From positions 17,298,001 to 17,362,000 of the forward strand of contig CM055607.1 in the NCBI GenBank assembly GCA_029379385.1: DNA of 64,000 bases, in the 5' to 3' direction. Positions 22,811 to 35,079 of this stretch are shown here, in pieces (the first letter of the stretch is position 1; each line of letters opens with the position of its first letter). The notes below the pieces were generated by a model. The model made no database searches. It saw only the letters and a program-made list of their open reading frames with translations, and had not been told where the DNA came from. A program made the translations under genes and the position numbers. This DNA comes from Quillaja saponaria. Its lineage: Eukaryota > Streptophyta > Magnoliopsida > Fabales > Quillajaceae.

Positions 22811-23295
22811 AAAAAAATAAAAAAATACAAATTTAGGTCACTAGAGGCAAAGAAAACTTTACATAGTTCACTAAACATAAATTTTCTGACATTCTGTTAG
22901 TTCAATTTTATGATTGATGATACCATATTTGTTATTTTGATCAGTTTGCATAATTATTTCTATTTGTTTTGATATGTTTGCATAATTAATTGATCATGTC
23001 TGTGCATTAGCTTAATTTTCCTAAAATTGTGTTTTTGAGTCAAGTGTACTTGTACAGTTGATGAAAATTAGCTAAACATATTCAACTGACTTTTCGTCAT
23101 TTGATGCATTCAGTTGAACCAACTCATAGCCGACTGAAGAAGCTACTTTTTGGTTAAAATCAATCAACTGTCTTTCATTCATTACATTTTATTTCCCTAA
23201 ATCTCAAGAAGTTCAAAAAGGTTTTTGCTCCAAACCTTGCCCTTCAATCCTTCGAAGAACTTCTATTTTCTTAGATTCAATCCCTTAATTTTGAG
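22811..23295 (+). other. Internal region of copia element B where pol is missing
   Basis: The protease scrap ends near 22810 in a poly-A-rich stretch. From there to the env-like ORF at 23296 no integrase, RT or RNase H block is recognisable. An intact copia element would carry over 3 kb of pol here. Confidence 0.6.
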
Positions 23296-25560
23296 ATGAC
23301 TCCCAAAAGAAAGTTTTTAAACATCATTTCCTCTCCTTCCAAGAGAACAAAGGCTAATTATGAGTCATATTTACGTAAACTTGCAAGCTTCGACTCAAAT
23401 CAACAAACCACTGACCAAGACAACCATTACTCATAAGTCTAAATTATCTGAAGTTGGGAATTAGGAAAAAAAATTGACCAGACATTCTGCTAGTTGTTTG
23501 GATTGTCTACAACTAATATCTCAACTTTAACACTAACAAGGCTTAATCAAGAGCAATGTATATTGATTTGGGATATGGAGAAGATGTTAACATCAATGCA
23601 TCCTCTTAGATGAACATTGAGCACAAAATTCTTCAGTTATTTGTGACATCAACATTGTTGCATAGAGCTGGAAGCCCAACTTCTTTGTCACAAACTGAAA
23701 TGTCCCTAATCTGGGCTTTAATGTTAAAGACTCAAATTAACTTTCCCAGCTTTATTTTATACAAAATATTGGAGTGCCATTGTATGGGTATAACAAAGAG
23801 AAATGGACTGAGTTATACCATGCATCTCACCAAAGTACTCAAGCACTTGAAGTACCTTTAACTAATCCAGAGTCTTACACTCCATTCATATACTCTCTCA
23901 AAACAACATTGGCTCTCAGGAATACCAACAGTTGCCTGACAAGTCTTGGGTGAAGAAGGGAAAAATAGTTGAATAAGCACTAGTTTAACCTACCACTAAA
24001 CACCCTCCTCCTATTGATGTTAACCAAACACACTAACTTGACACTACTGAGAATCCTTTTATTGATGACACTCAACTTATATTAGCTAAATAGACATCAC
24101 CTAACCATACAGATGCATCTTTCATAGATGAATTTGATGATATAGCTGAACTTATTGATCCAATGAAGAATGAACCCATAACTATTAATAGAACCTCTTC
24201 AATTAATAAATCAACAGATCCATCAGCTGTACTTCTACCCATTGAACCAACCTCTTAAATTACTGAGCATCTTTCACCTTCCAATACATAAATCTCACGT
24301 GTCCATTCCCTAATCCATACACTAATATCCCATGTTCATTCACTATTTCATTCCCTTTCAACTCAAATCCAATTAGATATCCTGTTCCGCTTCCTTCTAC
24401 ACTCACACCTATATCTTCAACACCAAACATCCCTATCCTTAAGCAACCACCCTTGAATCAAAATGAAGACTTTAAGCTCATTTTCAATGCATTGGTCAAA
24501 GAGGTTGATACTCAAACACATCACAGCGAAAACATTGAAAGGTACAAGAGCTCTAAAGTCATCCACCAGTGCCTTTAGACTTTTAAGACTGGTGTGAAGA
24601 AAAATGTGTTAACAAAAACAACTATGGATGAAGTTGTCAAGTAGCTAGATAAAAAGTTTAACATATTATTTGCCTATATCCCATATGGTCTTGAAACCCA
24701 TGAATCCCAAATTCAAGGCTATAGAAGATACCATTAGAGATAGTAATTTATAGTTGGGTGAAATTGTGACCGCAATGGATGACTTATCAAAGAGCATTCC
24801 CTCCTCAACAACAACCACAATAGTCTTCATAAGAGGAAGAGGCAAAGGCAGAGGAAAAGCTAGCTCCTACTGATGAATCAATACTAGTTGAAGAAATCTC
24901 CCTTGCCTTAGGTCAAATTCAGTCACAATTGGAGGAGTTGATAAACCTTGTTGAGAAGTCACAGAATCAACTTCCTCAAGTTCTAGAGCACTAGGCCAAC
25001 AATCTAAGAGAAAAACAAATCCTAGAGCTCAATAATATAGCTCAACAAGTCTAAACTCTTCCATCAGTGGATCTACAACCACTTTCCAAAACCTTGAATC
25101 AAGTGCATTTTAGAGCTAAATAGATTTACATAGGAGTGGACTTGACTAATAAAATAGTGTTGGAAATCAAGGAAATTGTTGTTGCTATCTAGCTTCTTTC
25201 AGATAAATTAGTGACAAAAGAGCAGTTCAACAAGCTTCTAAGTGTAGGATATCCATAAGGCATTGGAAGAATTGTCTATTCTTCAAGGTCTTCGACTATA
25301 ACTTAATCATAGGGCATTTGATAGAACTATAGTAGATCTGAAGCCTATTTAGAAAAGTCCCGATGCATAACACACATTACTCAGATCAAAATATATTTGA
25401 CAAATGATAATATTGGTTAGATAAAGAAATGATTTAAGCAAATAGCTCAAAGCTCCTCTTTAGTTCAAGTATCACTTAGCTTTATTCACTAGATACTAAA
25501 GGAATTAGTTTTCTGCCTTGTTACTGGCCTGGGTTGGATTGTTAAGAACTTTATTTCAAG
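23296..25560 (+). pseudogene. Env-like / extra ORF of a SIRE-like copia element, degenerate
   Basis: An ATG at 23296 opens MTPKRKFLNIISSPSKRTK, a basic start like those of plant retroelement extra ORFs. At 23610-23861 comes LLHRAGSPTSLSQTEMSLIW followed by INFPSFILYKILECH and LSYTMHLTKVLKHL. This is a block seen in extra ORFs between pol and the 3' LTR. Later (24880-25020) the reading gives a heptad-like stretch including QIQSQLEELINLVEKSQNQL. Many stops interrupt it. SIRE/Maximus copia elements are known for such an ORF, but whether it acts as an envelope is unproven. Confidence 0.55.
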
Positions 25561-26028
25561 ATAGGCATACCAGATTGTTCAACAAGAGATGTCTACATAA
25601 AGACTAGTTGGAGAGAGGATAACTGAACTTTCCATTTTCTCCTCATGCATTCTGTGTATCGTAATTTATATACTCTGAATTTAGTGTTTTATGAGATGAG
25701 TATCTTATTAAATTCTATATATTTCCTTTATATTCTGTGAATTTTTTGTAGATATTATCTATTCTATGTCTCTTCTACAGAATTTTCCCCCAAAATTTTG
25801 TCCTTTCCTTTTGATGATGATAAAAAGAGTGAGAAAATAATTGAAAAGCTTGAAAAAAATTTATGTTATGTTGACTAAAACTGGTTGAGAAAGAATTAAG
25901 ATGCAAATGTATATGCCTTATACTCAGGGAGTTTCCTTTTAAATTAAATTTTCTTTCTGAATTCTTTCTATTTCAATATTTCAAATTCTTAAAATTAATT
26001 ATTTTGTAATCAATAAAAATGGAGAGAT
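25561..26028 (+). other. 3' untranslated region and polypurine tract of copia element B
   Basis: The block 'aattaattattttgtaatcaataaaaatggagagat' (about 25990-26028) matches sequence just before the LTR at 40700. It ends in a purine-rich tract, AAAAATGGAGAGA. No gene is present. Confidence 0.6.
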
Positions 26029-26953
26029 TTTTGAAAAATATAAATTTAACTCAATAAGACATGTATTTGATTTTGATGATAACTAAATAATTAAGTATAA
26101 ATTATAATAATTAATTAACTTTGAAAATACTGTTTTATTACATGCACAATCGACTTATTTTAACAAAAGTCAATGGCTAAAGCATTGAAGTCAGTTGGCT
26201 AATAATGTCAATTAGCTAAAGTGATCACTCAGTGGACATCTCAATGGATCACACAGTCAGCTGAGTTTTATCGATTTGACAACGTGTACAAGTCAGCTGA
26301 AGTATTCTATTGGATTAACACAAGTCAGTTGAAGCTCTATCAGTGAATCAATACTAGCCAGTTGGAGCTATAAAATAAAACGTTTCATTAATCTATCAGT
26401 CAGATAAAGTCACATAGTGTATATCATCTAAAGACAGCTGAATATGTAATACGCCGTTTCATTTAATGATCACTTAGCTAAAGCAACTCGGTGGATACCT
26501 CAGCTGATTCATCTCTGACAGTTGAAGTTGGAAAAAGTAGCGTTTCATTTATAGTCAACTAAAGTAATAAACTGAAAACTTTACTCAATCACCTGAGATA
26601 TATGACAGTATATAAGTTAAAATGAAGTCCTTTTTCTATCATAGTCAACTGAAGTTCAAAATCTAAAAGACCTTCTGTTAACTTAATGAACTTAGCACCT
26701 ATTCCAACGAAGCTGTTTTTGAAAGACAGCCCACTGATCTTTTAGCTGTTCATTGTCTTCCTCAGTTGAATAAGTTCAAAAATATTCTTTGGGCTAAAAC
26801 TCTAATACTGACAAACAAGGAACCCAAAGGATAAAATTAGTGCCACTACCTCTCTAGTTTGTGTGTGTGTTTGATTTAAACTAAAAAACTTGAGTTTTTT
26901 TTTTTTTTTTTTTCCTAAATTGGTCAAACTATTCACCCTCCTTAGTTTGTCTC
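26029..26953 (+). repeat. 3' LTR of copia element B
   Basis: It starts after the purine tract with a degenerate TTTTTGAAAAATATAA, carries 'tttgattttgatgataac', and ends in 'attggtcaaactattcaccctccttagtttgtctca'. The middle (about 26670-26850) matches 19570-19750 closely. It is shorter than the 5' LTR because the repeat module seen at 20218-20390 is absent. Confidence 0.7.
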
Positions 26954-28642
26954 AGCAGTTATAGAGGTTCCGTTGAAGCAGAGTCTCCATGTGAATAAGC
27001 AGTTGTCGAGATTCCAGAGCTAATCTCGGTTAACAGTGCACCTTCTCTGACTGTTAAGTACAACGAGTTTGCCATGCCTTTGAAACTTTTAGAGTTCAAA
27101 GTTTGAGATGTATAAAGTTATCATTGCCAATTTTTTGCCATCAGTGTTCAAGACCTTACTGCAAGGTTTTATTTTTGAGATCTACATATTCTCTCTCACT
27201 TCAAAACTCGAGAACAAGTTTTTTTTTTAACTATGGGAGAATGATTAGGAACGGTATGATGATAGGATTAGGATATATTTTGAATATGTTGTTGGTATTA
27301 GATGTAATTGTATTTGCCTAAAATATTGAATTATTGATAAATTATAACATTATTTTAGTATTATTAGAATTTGAATAAAATTAAAGCTTTAATTTTTGTA
27401 GGTTTTAATTATAATATAACATTTTTTTTTTTTTATGTAGAGTGAATTCTAATTACTGGTCTGTCTGGTTAAGTTGTATAGAAAAGCGCTGTGTGTAAAA
27501 ATATTTTTCTAGTAGCAATGTTTAAATGGTGTTGTATAAAAAGCTAAAATGTACTGTGGATGAGTTAACGTAAAAATGCTGTTAGATATAAAAAAAAAAA
27601 AGTTTTTTTGATTTTATTTTTTTAAAAAAAATATTGCATATTAAAATTACTAAAAAATACTATTTTGACAAAAATTATGGTTAAATTTGTCTATATAAAA
27701 TAATTATTAAATTCATTTGAGTTTCTCTTGTTTTCTATTTGCAAAAACTTCTTCTAACGGTTTTTAGGACTATAAAAGCCCGTAAATACTTTTCTATAAA
27801 GCTTAAAAAATGAAATTTTTATTACCAAACAATTTTGTGAAAAACCTTAAACTCAAAAACTGCTTTAACAGTAAAACCATATAGGGTCTACGTTTAAAAT
27901 TTTAGGGCTTAGAACTTGCCTATGCTATATACTTTTTATTTTATGGTGGAAAAAAATAGAAAGATAGATAAGTTACACCACACTCTCCTCCGTCGTAGTT
28001 TTCCCAAATCGATCCCAAACTCTTCAACCCCCATACCCATTCTACATCGGCTTTTGGCCCTTAGTTTTGTTGTTTTTATTTCCTCGCTTGTATTTGTGGA
28101 ACGTAACCTAATTGTTTCTTTCAATAATCTAATTTATATATTACACGCATAATGGATTTTTGGACAGAATTTGTCTCCTACGAATATACATAGGTCTTGA
28201 TTGGTGGCCAAATATTTGAGTCTGCATATTCTGATTCCTGTATTCTTCTTTTAGCAACTGATGTTCAAATAGCTCACTCCTATCCGGAGACTACAGCATT
28301 GTACATACTACATACCACAGTGCTTTTTCAGAATTCTATTTGATAAACAAGTTATCTTAATAATATGGCTTTTTCAGATCTCTTATATTTGTTGTGTACA
28401 ATATTTATGCAGTGCATATATGTTGTATTTGTGATGAAACAGTGAAAGATAAATTGAGGAAGCGAACATGTTACAATAAGACATTTAGAAGACATTATTA
28501 TTAGATAAGTTAAGGCTTTAACGAAGAATTATTTTTAAGTACATTGATTCTGAGATAGAATCATTAGAAGTACCAGTCCCACACTAGAAAAATTATAATG
28601 GGAGTGAATCAACCTACAACTGTCGATGACTCTCATCTAAAC
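26954..28642. other. Intergenic sequence between copia element B and the subtilase
   Basis: AT-rich. Near 26993-27105 one plus frame reads VEIPELISVNSAPSLTV and continues to a stop, with protein-like composition, possibly a relic exon of unknown identity. T- and A-runs lie at about 27422-27434 and 27588-27630. The stretch 27470-27890 looks MITE-like (subterminal ACTGCTTTAACAG), but terminal repeats could not be matched. 28150-28642 is the 3' flank of the subtilase. Confidence 0.4.
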
Positions 28643-31631
28643 TTAGATAACATTAACAGCAATTGGACTTCTAACATTGTGTTCTTTTCCATCACTCCAA
28701 GTAATGCTCCCAAAAACATATCCAGCAGCTCCATTAGGCTCAAAATCAACTCTGTAAGTTGCATTTGTTTTTCCATCCGAAAAATCAATAAGATTAGGTA
28801 CAACTTTGAGGTTAACCCCTGGAGGATTCTCAATGGATACTTCGAAAGTCTTGGGATCATTCTGTTTCCCTTTGAATGTGACAGTACGATAAACTGAGAT
28901 TGGCCTATCCAAATAGCTAATACCAATAGAAGGGTAATTGAGATTGTAAGTAGGAACTGGTGGATCTTTGCACGTAACCGGTTTTCCAATAAGGTTTTGA
29001 AGTTGCCAATTTTTTGCACCTTGAAAGCATAGAAAACTAATAATGTCATCTGTATCAAAATCATACACTAGGCCAGGGTCAAGGGCTAAATCAGGACTCA
29101 GATGTCCGGATCCAAGATCAAAAGGTGTTGCTTGATATTCTCCAGATTTGATCAAGCCTCCTGTATTGTCCTCAACTATGGCTGTCACCAAAGAAAAAAA
29201 AAAAAAAAAAAAAAAAAGTTGATCAAATTTCCTGAAACTCAACCGATATTCCAGGATAGTATCCCTTTATTCTTACGACAATATATATAGGCAAGATGCA
29301 TTGGCAACAAGGAATACAACCAACGTGTAGAACTTGTCTGAAAATGCGCTTTTATCACTTTAAGAAGTGTTAACTTGAAATGAAATTAAAGTATACCAAG
29401 GTTATGCACAAACATATAACAAACCTGTTGTCATCAAAGCAGATTTGATGGCTGCTGGACTCCATTTCCTTCTTCCAGACTTCAAAATTGCAGCAACACC
29501 TGTGGCATGAGGACAAGCCATTGATGTGCCCGAGTCAAATCTATAATTAAGAACATCAACAGCTTCCTCTCGCAAGTTTACAGGCCAGGCTGCCAGAATG
29601 TTTACACCTGGTGCTGTAATATCCGGCTGCATCCAAAGTTTCCAGAAAGATTTTCAAATTAATATGAAAAACAAACAAAATGCAAAAGGTAAAGTAATAC
29701 AGATATTAAGAAAAATTCAATATTTACTTTGATGATGTCAGGACTCAGTGCACTAGGTCCCTTTGAAGAAAATTCAGCCATTTTTGGAGCAGGTTTAGTA
29801 TTGATTACCACCTTGTTATGTTGAATTTTTCCACTCGGTTTTCTGTGGGATTTTGATTGATTCATCAAAAATATACAGCATTTATTATGAGAAAACAATT
29901 GAATTTAATTTAAACATGAATATGAAACCTGTTAAGGATACTCACTTTGTTCTCTTCAAATAAGCAAATAGTTTCTTTCCACGGACTGCATCCATAATAG
30001 AGGTCGGTACTGCATAGTTGGATAACATGTTTGCGTTTGGACCCTGGCCAAGGACGATCATCCCAGCAGCAGCACCTTCTTTTAGAACCTCTGCCTTATC
30101 AGAAGAGTCATCATCTCCTTTCATTATGCATATAACAATCTTACCTTTAATAACACTATATTTAAGTGTATTTCTCTGGCAATAACTGAAAGTGAAAGAA
30201 GAAAAAAGACAAAGGAAATAGCATCATCATAAGCTTTAAGAATGTCTGCACCACTGCATTCGTTATGCCAGCAAACCTTGTAAACTGCTAAACGAGCACC
30301 AGGTGCACCGCCTTTTGCAGTGTAATTTCCCACTCCTGGTAGATTGACATTATTCATTTCTGCTTCAACAGCAATAGAAGCAGTATGACTACCATGACCG
30401 AAATCATCTCTCGCCGAATAGTAAACAGCCCCAGTAGCTTCAGGAGGACCATTATCTTGCACAAAACCTTGGTAATAGTAACGCGCGCCAATTATTTTTC
30501 TGCATGATTCCTAATTTGTTACAATTTGTCATTGCTTATTTTCGATTAACATATAGATGCGTACAAAATATTTAAATGGTGAATTTACCCATTACAAGCG
30601 GAGTTGCCAAAATCTTGTCCTGGAACACATTCTCCCTTGAATTGCTTTGGCACAGGACCTAATCCATTTGCCTGGAAACTTTGCGCCTCAGGCCATACAC
30701 CTATAATATTCAATAAAGAAATGAGAAAATTAGCATTATAATGAAAATATCTTAGCAGATTTTTCACTGTCAACAACCAGTTTATTTCAGGATAAGATAT
30801 ATATATAAAAAATATACCTCGAACAAAAATTATTAAAAAGTTTAAATTTATACCACTATCAAAATGACCAACTATGACATCATGGCTTGTATCCTTTCGG
30901 AGTTGGTAAAATAGGCCTTTAGCAAGACCATGAGTTCTATCTTGCATGAAATCCCAAGACCTTGTGGTTTGAAGATGATGAATGGAGCTCTCAAAAACAG
31001 AAACAACTTTATTGTTCTCTGCAAAATTATAATTCAAATAGAATATATATCACAATAAAATTTACTTTTATTATATTATTAAAGTTTAATTTCCCTTGAA
31101 ATAATATATTATAAAAATATTGATATATTCCACATACTTGATATGACATCAGCCTGTTCTGGTGTGAGCATAGCTGAGAAGCCTCTAAAAGTCTTGGTAA
31201 AATGGTGCACCACTGCCTTCTGTGCTTCTTCAACACTGATGGAAATTATTTTTACTATATTAACTATAAGTTTGAGAAATAAAATATTAAAAAAAAAAAA
31301 AAAAAAAAAAACTATTTTAATGATTACAGCTATATTTTAATTAACCTGTCAACATATGAAGAAAGCATTTCATGGTTAGAGTTGATCACTGCATTTGTGC
31401 CTAGCAATGAATGCTCACCCATGTAAACAATATAATGCTGCATGCAATAATTTGAGATACTTTGTTTAGAATCAAAAATAAAATTCGTAGTACAATAAAT
31501 TCAAAAAATATGAAGAAAAAAAAATTATAATAATTAATTATTGTAGGAAATAACTTACTAACCTTAAGATTGGATCCGTGAACTGAGATGGCAAGCATGC
31601 CAATTAAGAGAAATATGAAGATATTACTCAT
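28643..31631 (-). pseudogene. Subtilisin-like serine protease (S8A, plant SBT family), internally deleted
   Basis: Readable exons on the minus strand: 31631-31563, 31437-31346, 31235-31138, 31018-30854, 30700-30589, 30499-about 30211, 30185-29946, 29842-29728, 29626-29425, 29181-28643; most have GT-AG borders. Exon 1 is a signal peptide (MSNIFIFLLIGMLAISVHG). Exons 2-3 give the I9 propeptide (HYIVYMGEHS, FRGFSAMLTPEQ). The catalytic Asp lies in HFDSGVWPE, His in GHGSHTASI and Ser in [14 protein letters not shown]. The last exon holds the fibronectin-III-like C-terminus and stops after RSPIAVNVI. After DDAIS the sequence jumps to YCQRNTLKYSVIKGKIVIC. About 150-190 residues are lost, including the oxyanion-hole Asn and the start of the PA region, and only a 25-bp GT...AG gap out of phase remains. 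An intact relative would be secreted to the cell wall. Confidence 0.85.
29192..29218 (+). repeat. Poly-A tract in a subtilase intron
   Basis: A run of more than 20 A on the plus strand is a T-tract in the minus-strand gene, just upstream of the last intron's acceptor at 29183-29182. It may serve as the polypyrimidine tract and is a likely site of length variation. Confidence 0.8.
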
Positions 31632-31702
31632 CTTTACTTGAAGAAAGAGAAATAAGCTGAGGAAATTAAGAGTATGTGTAACTAGACGGATAAACTCTTC
31701 TG

Positions 31703-31710
31703 CTTTTATA
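31703..31710 (-). promoter_or_regulatory. TATA box of the subtilase locus
   Basis: The minus strand reads TATAAAAG about 72 bases upstream of the ATG, in the context CCTCCTATAAAAGCAG. Spacing allows a short leader of roughly 40 bases. No other promoter element was singled out. Confidence 0.6.
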
Positions 31711-31719
31711 GGAGGTACT

Positions 31720-32310
31720 TCGTTTTAATAATGTCTATTAACTAAAAGGTAAAATTGTAGAGGAATTATCTTTTAATCCACTTTTAAAAAAAAAAAAAAA
31801 TCAAACTATTAATTTTTTAATTATTAGTATGATTTTTTTGAATGAATTTCAATTATCCTTTTCGTAAGTTATTCTCTCTCTCTATGATTTTAAATATATT
31901 CTCCCTCTTTTCTTATCTATCTATCTTCTATGATACTATTTTGAAAACAAAAAAACCCTTATGGTCTCCTATTTAAGAATAAGTATAAATTAATTTAAAA
32001 ATAAATATAATATACTTTCTCTTTCTTAATAACTATCCATTATTTTACACAATCACATAAATTAAAACTTAAAAATTTTAAAATTTTAATAACTATTCAC
32101 TCACACACTAACTCATCTTTTATCTTTTAAATAAAACTCAAAAACTTAAAATTACTACTTTATAATTTTTAAAAATTATTTTCATGTGCATGTAGCTAGT
32201 TTCAAAAAAATTCAAAGTGTACAGATAGCTCAAAGTTTACTAAAATTTATGTCCAATTTTTATTATCAGTCATATTCTCTTTTTAACCATTCAGAACTTA
32301 AGCTCACTTA
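31720..32310. other. AT-rich upstream flank of the subtilase
   Basis: No gene was seen. It has A/T-runs near 31783-31800 and CT-rich tracts around 31870-31930. It may contain distal promoter sequence. Confidence 0.4.
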
Positions 32311-32675
32311 GGCTGAGTTTAGTAATGTTTTTTAAGAGAGCATTGTGATTTTTTTAAAAGTCACATAACCTAAAAATTGTTTTCCTTATTTTTTTTTTTT
32401 GAGGTGTTTTTTCAACTGCTTTCATTAATTTATAAATCATCTAATTTCTCTCCCCAAATATATCCTTAATTAATGATTATTATTTTTATCATTTTATATA
32501 TTCATGGCAATTTATGATTTGTTTTACTAAATACCTTGTTCATTATTTTTACTATCCACATCAACTTTTATAAAAGATTTACCAAACATGTTTGCTATGA
32601 TTTTGTGATAGCTGTTATTCACAACATGAAAATCATAACAACTTTTTAAAAATCACAACATTACCAAACTTAGCC
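32311..32675 (+). mobile_element. 365-bp MITE, PIF/Harbinger (Tourist)-like
   Basis: TTA flanks both ends (32308-32310 and 32676-32678). The termini are inverted: GGCTGAGTTTAGTAATGTT at the left and GGCTAAGTTTGGTAATGTT at the right when reversed, 17 of 19 matching. The repeat extends into TTGTGATTTTT(T/A)AAAAG. No coding capacity. A TTA duplication is the Harbinger signature. Confidence 0.8.
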
Positions 32676-33752
32676 TTAGAATGATACCGGGTTTTAGACC
32701 ATTCTCCCTCTCTAGGTTGTCAGCTCAATTCCCAACCTTCCAATGTACCAAAAAATAAAGGGACCATATATAGGTTGGTTTTTTTTTTTTTTTTTTTGGT
32801 TCCTAGGAAGTTTGTTGGCATATGAGCTATACAATAGGAGATTGCTCTCTCCCTTCTCGTAAACCTATCATCCCAGGTGAAGGCTGAATTCGATCTTAGA
32901 TTAGATTTTTGGTATATAGCACCAAGAGATTTTACCTGTTGAACAAACTATCAAGTTAATTAGTTTGAATTTGAACACATACTACACATTGATTAATGAA
33001 TAATAAAGATTTTTTAATATCTTTTGGTGCATGAAAAATTAGAAAACAAGATTTCAATATCACTTGAGCTAAGCTATTGGTGATATATTGAATTTATTTA
33101 AAGTATTTTTCAAATTTCAAGTTTAACAAACATCTAAATATATACACATAAATATATATATATATGTCGAAATTGAAAAGTATTTTTTGGTATGAATGAC
33201 ATTGAAAAGTAAAAGTTGGAGATAATTATGTAGTTATGCTAGTTTTGAAATATTGAAGTTAAAAAATTTAATTTTAAACAACTAATGTCATTTGTAAATA
33301 ATTTTTAAAATGAGTTATTATAATTTCTTGATGATATCTTGTAATTTAATTTGAATATTTTTTATTATTTTTCAAATTACAAGTTTAACAAACTCAAAAA
33401 GTACTAGCTAGACACACATTCAAATTTTTTTTTGAAATTTTCATTCATTAACATTCATAAAAAAATAAAAAAATTTGTGATTATTTAATTTCAATTTAGT
33501 CATTATGTTTCAATATGTAGAAATTAATTAGTCCTTCAATTTTTCTCGAAGTTTCAATTGGGTCTCCATCGTTATTTATAAAAAAACTCAATGACTCAGT
33601 GATAGCATTATATGGAACATAAAACCGATTTGAATTTTCCAAGCTAGTACCAAGAAAAGGTACGAGATGAGCAAATATGGAAATTGTATGTTTGCTTCTA
33701 TGGGAGGAGGGAAAGATCCAAGTAGGGAAAGATGAGAACTAACCATCAATAT
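32676..33752. other. AT-rich intergenic sequence
   Basis: Nothing recognisable beyond T-runs (32780-32799) and an AT microsatellite near 33150-33166. The right end abuts the copia LTR at 33753. Confidence 0.4.
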
Positions 33753-34134
33753 GTTAGAAATGTAGTGAGCACAACACACAAAAGTATAGAAGATGAACAA
33801 ATTGAAATACTCAAAAGATGACTTCTATTTGATATCAATTTGAACACGTACAATGAGTATTTATAAAACTTGTAATAGTAATTTAAAAGACATAATTAAA
33901 TATGCACTAATTTGGATTAAAAACCCATTACCCTAAGTATTAAGAACTCCAATCACAACAATTTTATTACACATTAACAACAAAAAAACTCTCACTAGAT
34001 ACAATATTTTATAGCCACCCATTATAAGAAATTAACTGTCTCATAAAACCCAATTACATCAAAATAACTCACATTTCTAATTTTCACTAATCATTTATTC
34101 ATAGGAAATTAAATAAAACTTATTATTTTCAACA
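33753..34134 (-). repeat. 3' LTR of a second copia element (element D)
   Basis: A 382-bp block starts TGTTAGAAATG and ends TTTTCAACA on the plus strand, so it carries proper TG...CA ends. On the minus strand it follows immediately after the RNase H remnant and a short purine-rich stretch. Its partner LTR was not found in the window. Confidence 0.65.
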
Positions 34135-34760
34135 CTTACCATTAAACTTAATTTTTCTTTCCGACTTCCGAGCAATTCTCTTATCAATCCTTGAAAAACT
34201 TCAAATTTAAGTGGTTTTTGTGAAATTATCGGAAACTTGATCAAGTGACTTCACAAATTTTATTTCCACTTCTTTCTTGACAATACACTAATGGATGAAA
34301 TGATACCTTATGAATATATGCTTTCTTCTAGTATGGAAGACATAATTTTTTTGACAAAACTAGTGCATACTTGTTGTCAACAAAAATTTGGGTTTTGTGG
34401 CTCTTTATAGCTCCTTCAACAATCTTCTTAACCAAATAACATGACAAGTACAAGAGGTAACAACAATATACTCAGCTTCACAAGTTGAAAGATTAACAAT
34501 TAGCTGCTTTTTTGAAATCCAAGAAATTGCATTATTTCCCATGAAAAATACAAAACTTTTAGTGTTTTTCTATCATCCAAATCTCCGGCACAATATCCCT
34601 ACTGAGAAGTCTCATTCTACTCACTTGATCCTATAAATTTTCTCATCTTGTGAGATGAATCCCATCCAAAATTGACTACCTTTTCATCCCTCAAGAATTC
34701 CTTCCCTAACTAAAGATGTCATTTGGAAATTCAACATGCCTTTAAGCACTTTAAGATCTC
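34135..34760 (-). pseudogene. Copia RNase H remnant (element D)
   Basis: On the minus strand, in shifting frames, the reading gives AGDLDDRKT (RNase H start with its catalytic acidic residues), a stretch corresponding to the SSTEAEY region, and NFC-QQVCTSFVKK. It ends with KPLKFEVFQGLIRELLGSR just before the LTR. The order and position fit the C-terminus of copia pol. Many stops; only this tail remains. Confidence 0.65.
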
Positions 34761-35079
34761 TGAATCTAATTGTCATAAGCTTCTATTTCAATGAGATAGA
34801 AAGGCTAAATTCTCTTGCTTCCTTGTTCTTATGTGAAATCACCAACTTGCTCCTGATTCTTCCCTGAATGAATGACAGTGTCTAAACTCTAACTGCTCAT
34901 CTCCAATGCACTAGGCAATTGATTGAACCTCAATCATCCATAAAAATTGAGTGAGAAATTGGAGAAACTATAGAAGCTTTTTCATCTAATTAAAATAAAG
35001 AATCCATATGCTTCACCACCTCCTGTATCTAGTATGGTAAGCAACCGTATTTTAAGGAATATGGTGCAATTACATGACA
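34761..35079. other. Unassigned segment between two copia remnants
   Basis: No domain was recognised on either strand. It probably belongs to one of the flanking elements or to the junction between them. Confidence 0.35.

Noticed and set aside
23296..25560. Infectious retrovirus or pararetrovirus with envelope gene
   Set aside because: The extra ORF belongs to a copia-type element with an initiator-Met primer site and UBN2 gag; envelope function is unproven and the copy is dead.
28598..29290. Plus-strand frames and a minus-strand 143-residue frame overlapping the last subtilase exon
   Set aside because: Out-of-frame shadows of the conserved C-terminal subtilase exon.
30124..30462. Reading through the subtilase deletion as a 112-residue functional protein
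   Set aside because: The extra residues after DDAIS come from former intron sequence and end in an early stop; no domain supports them.
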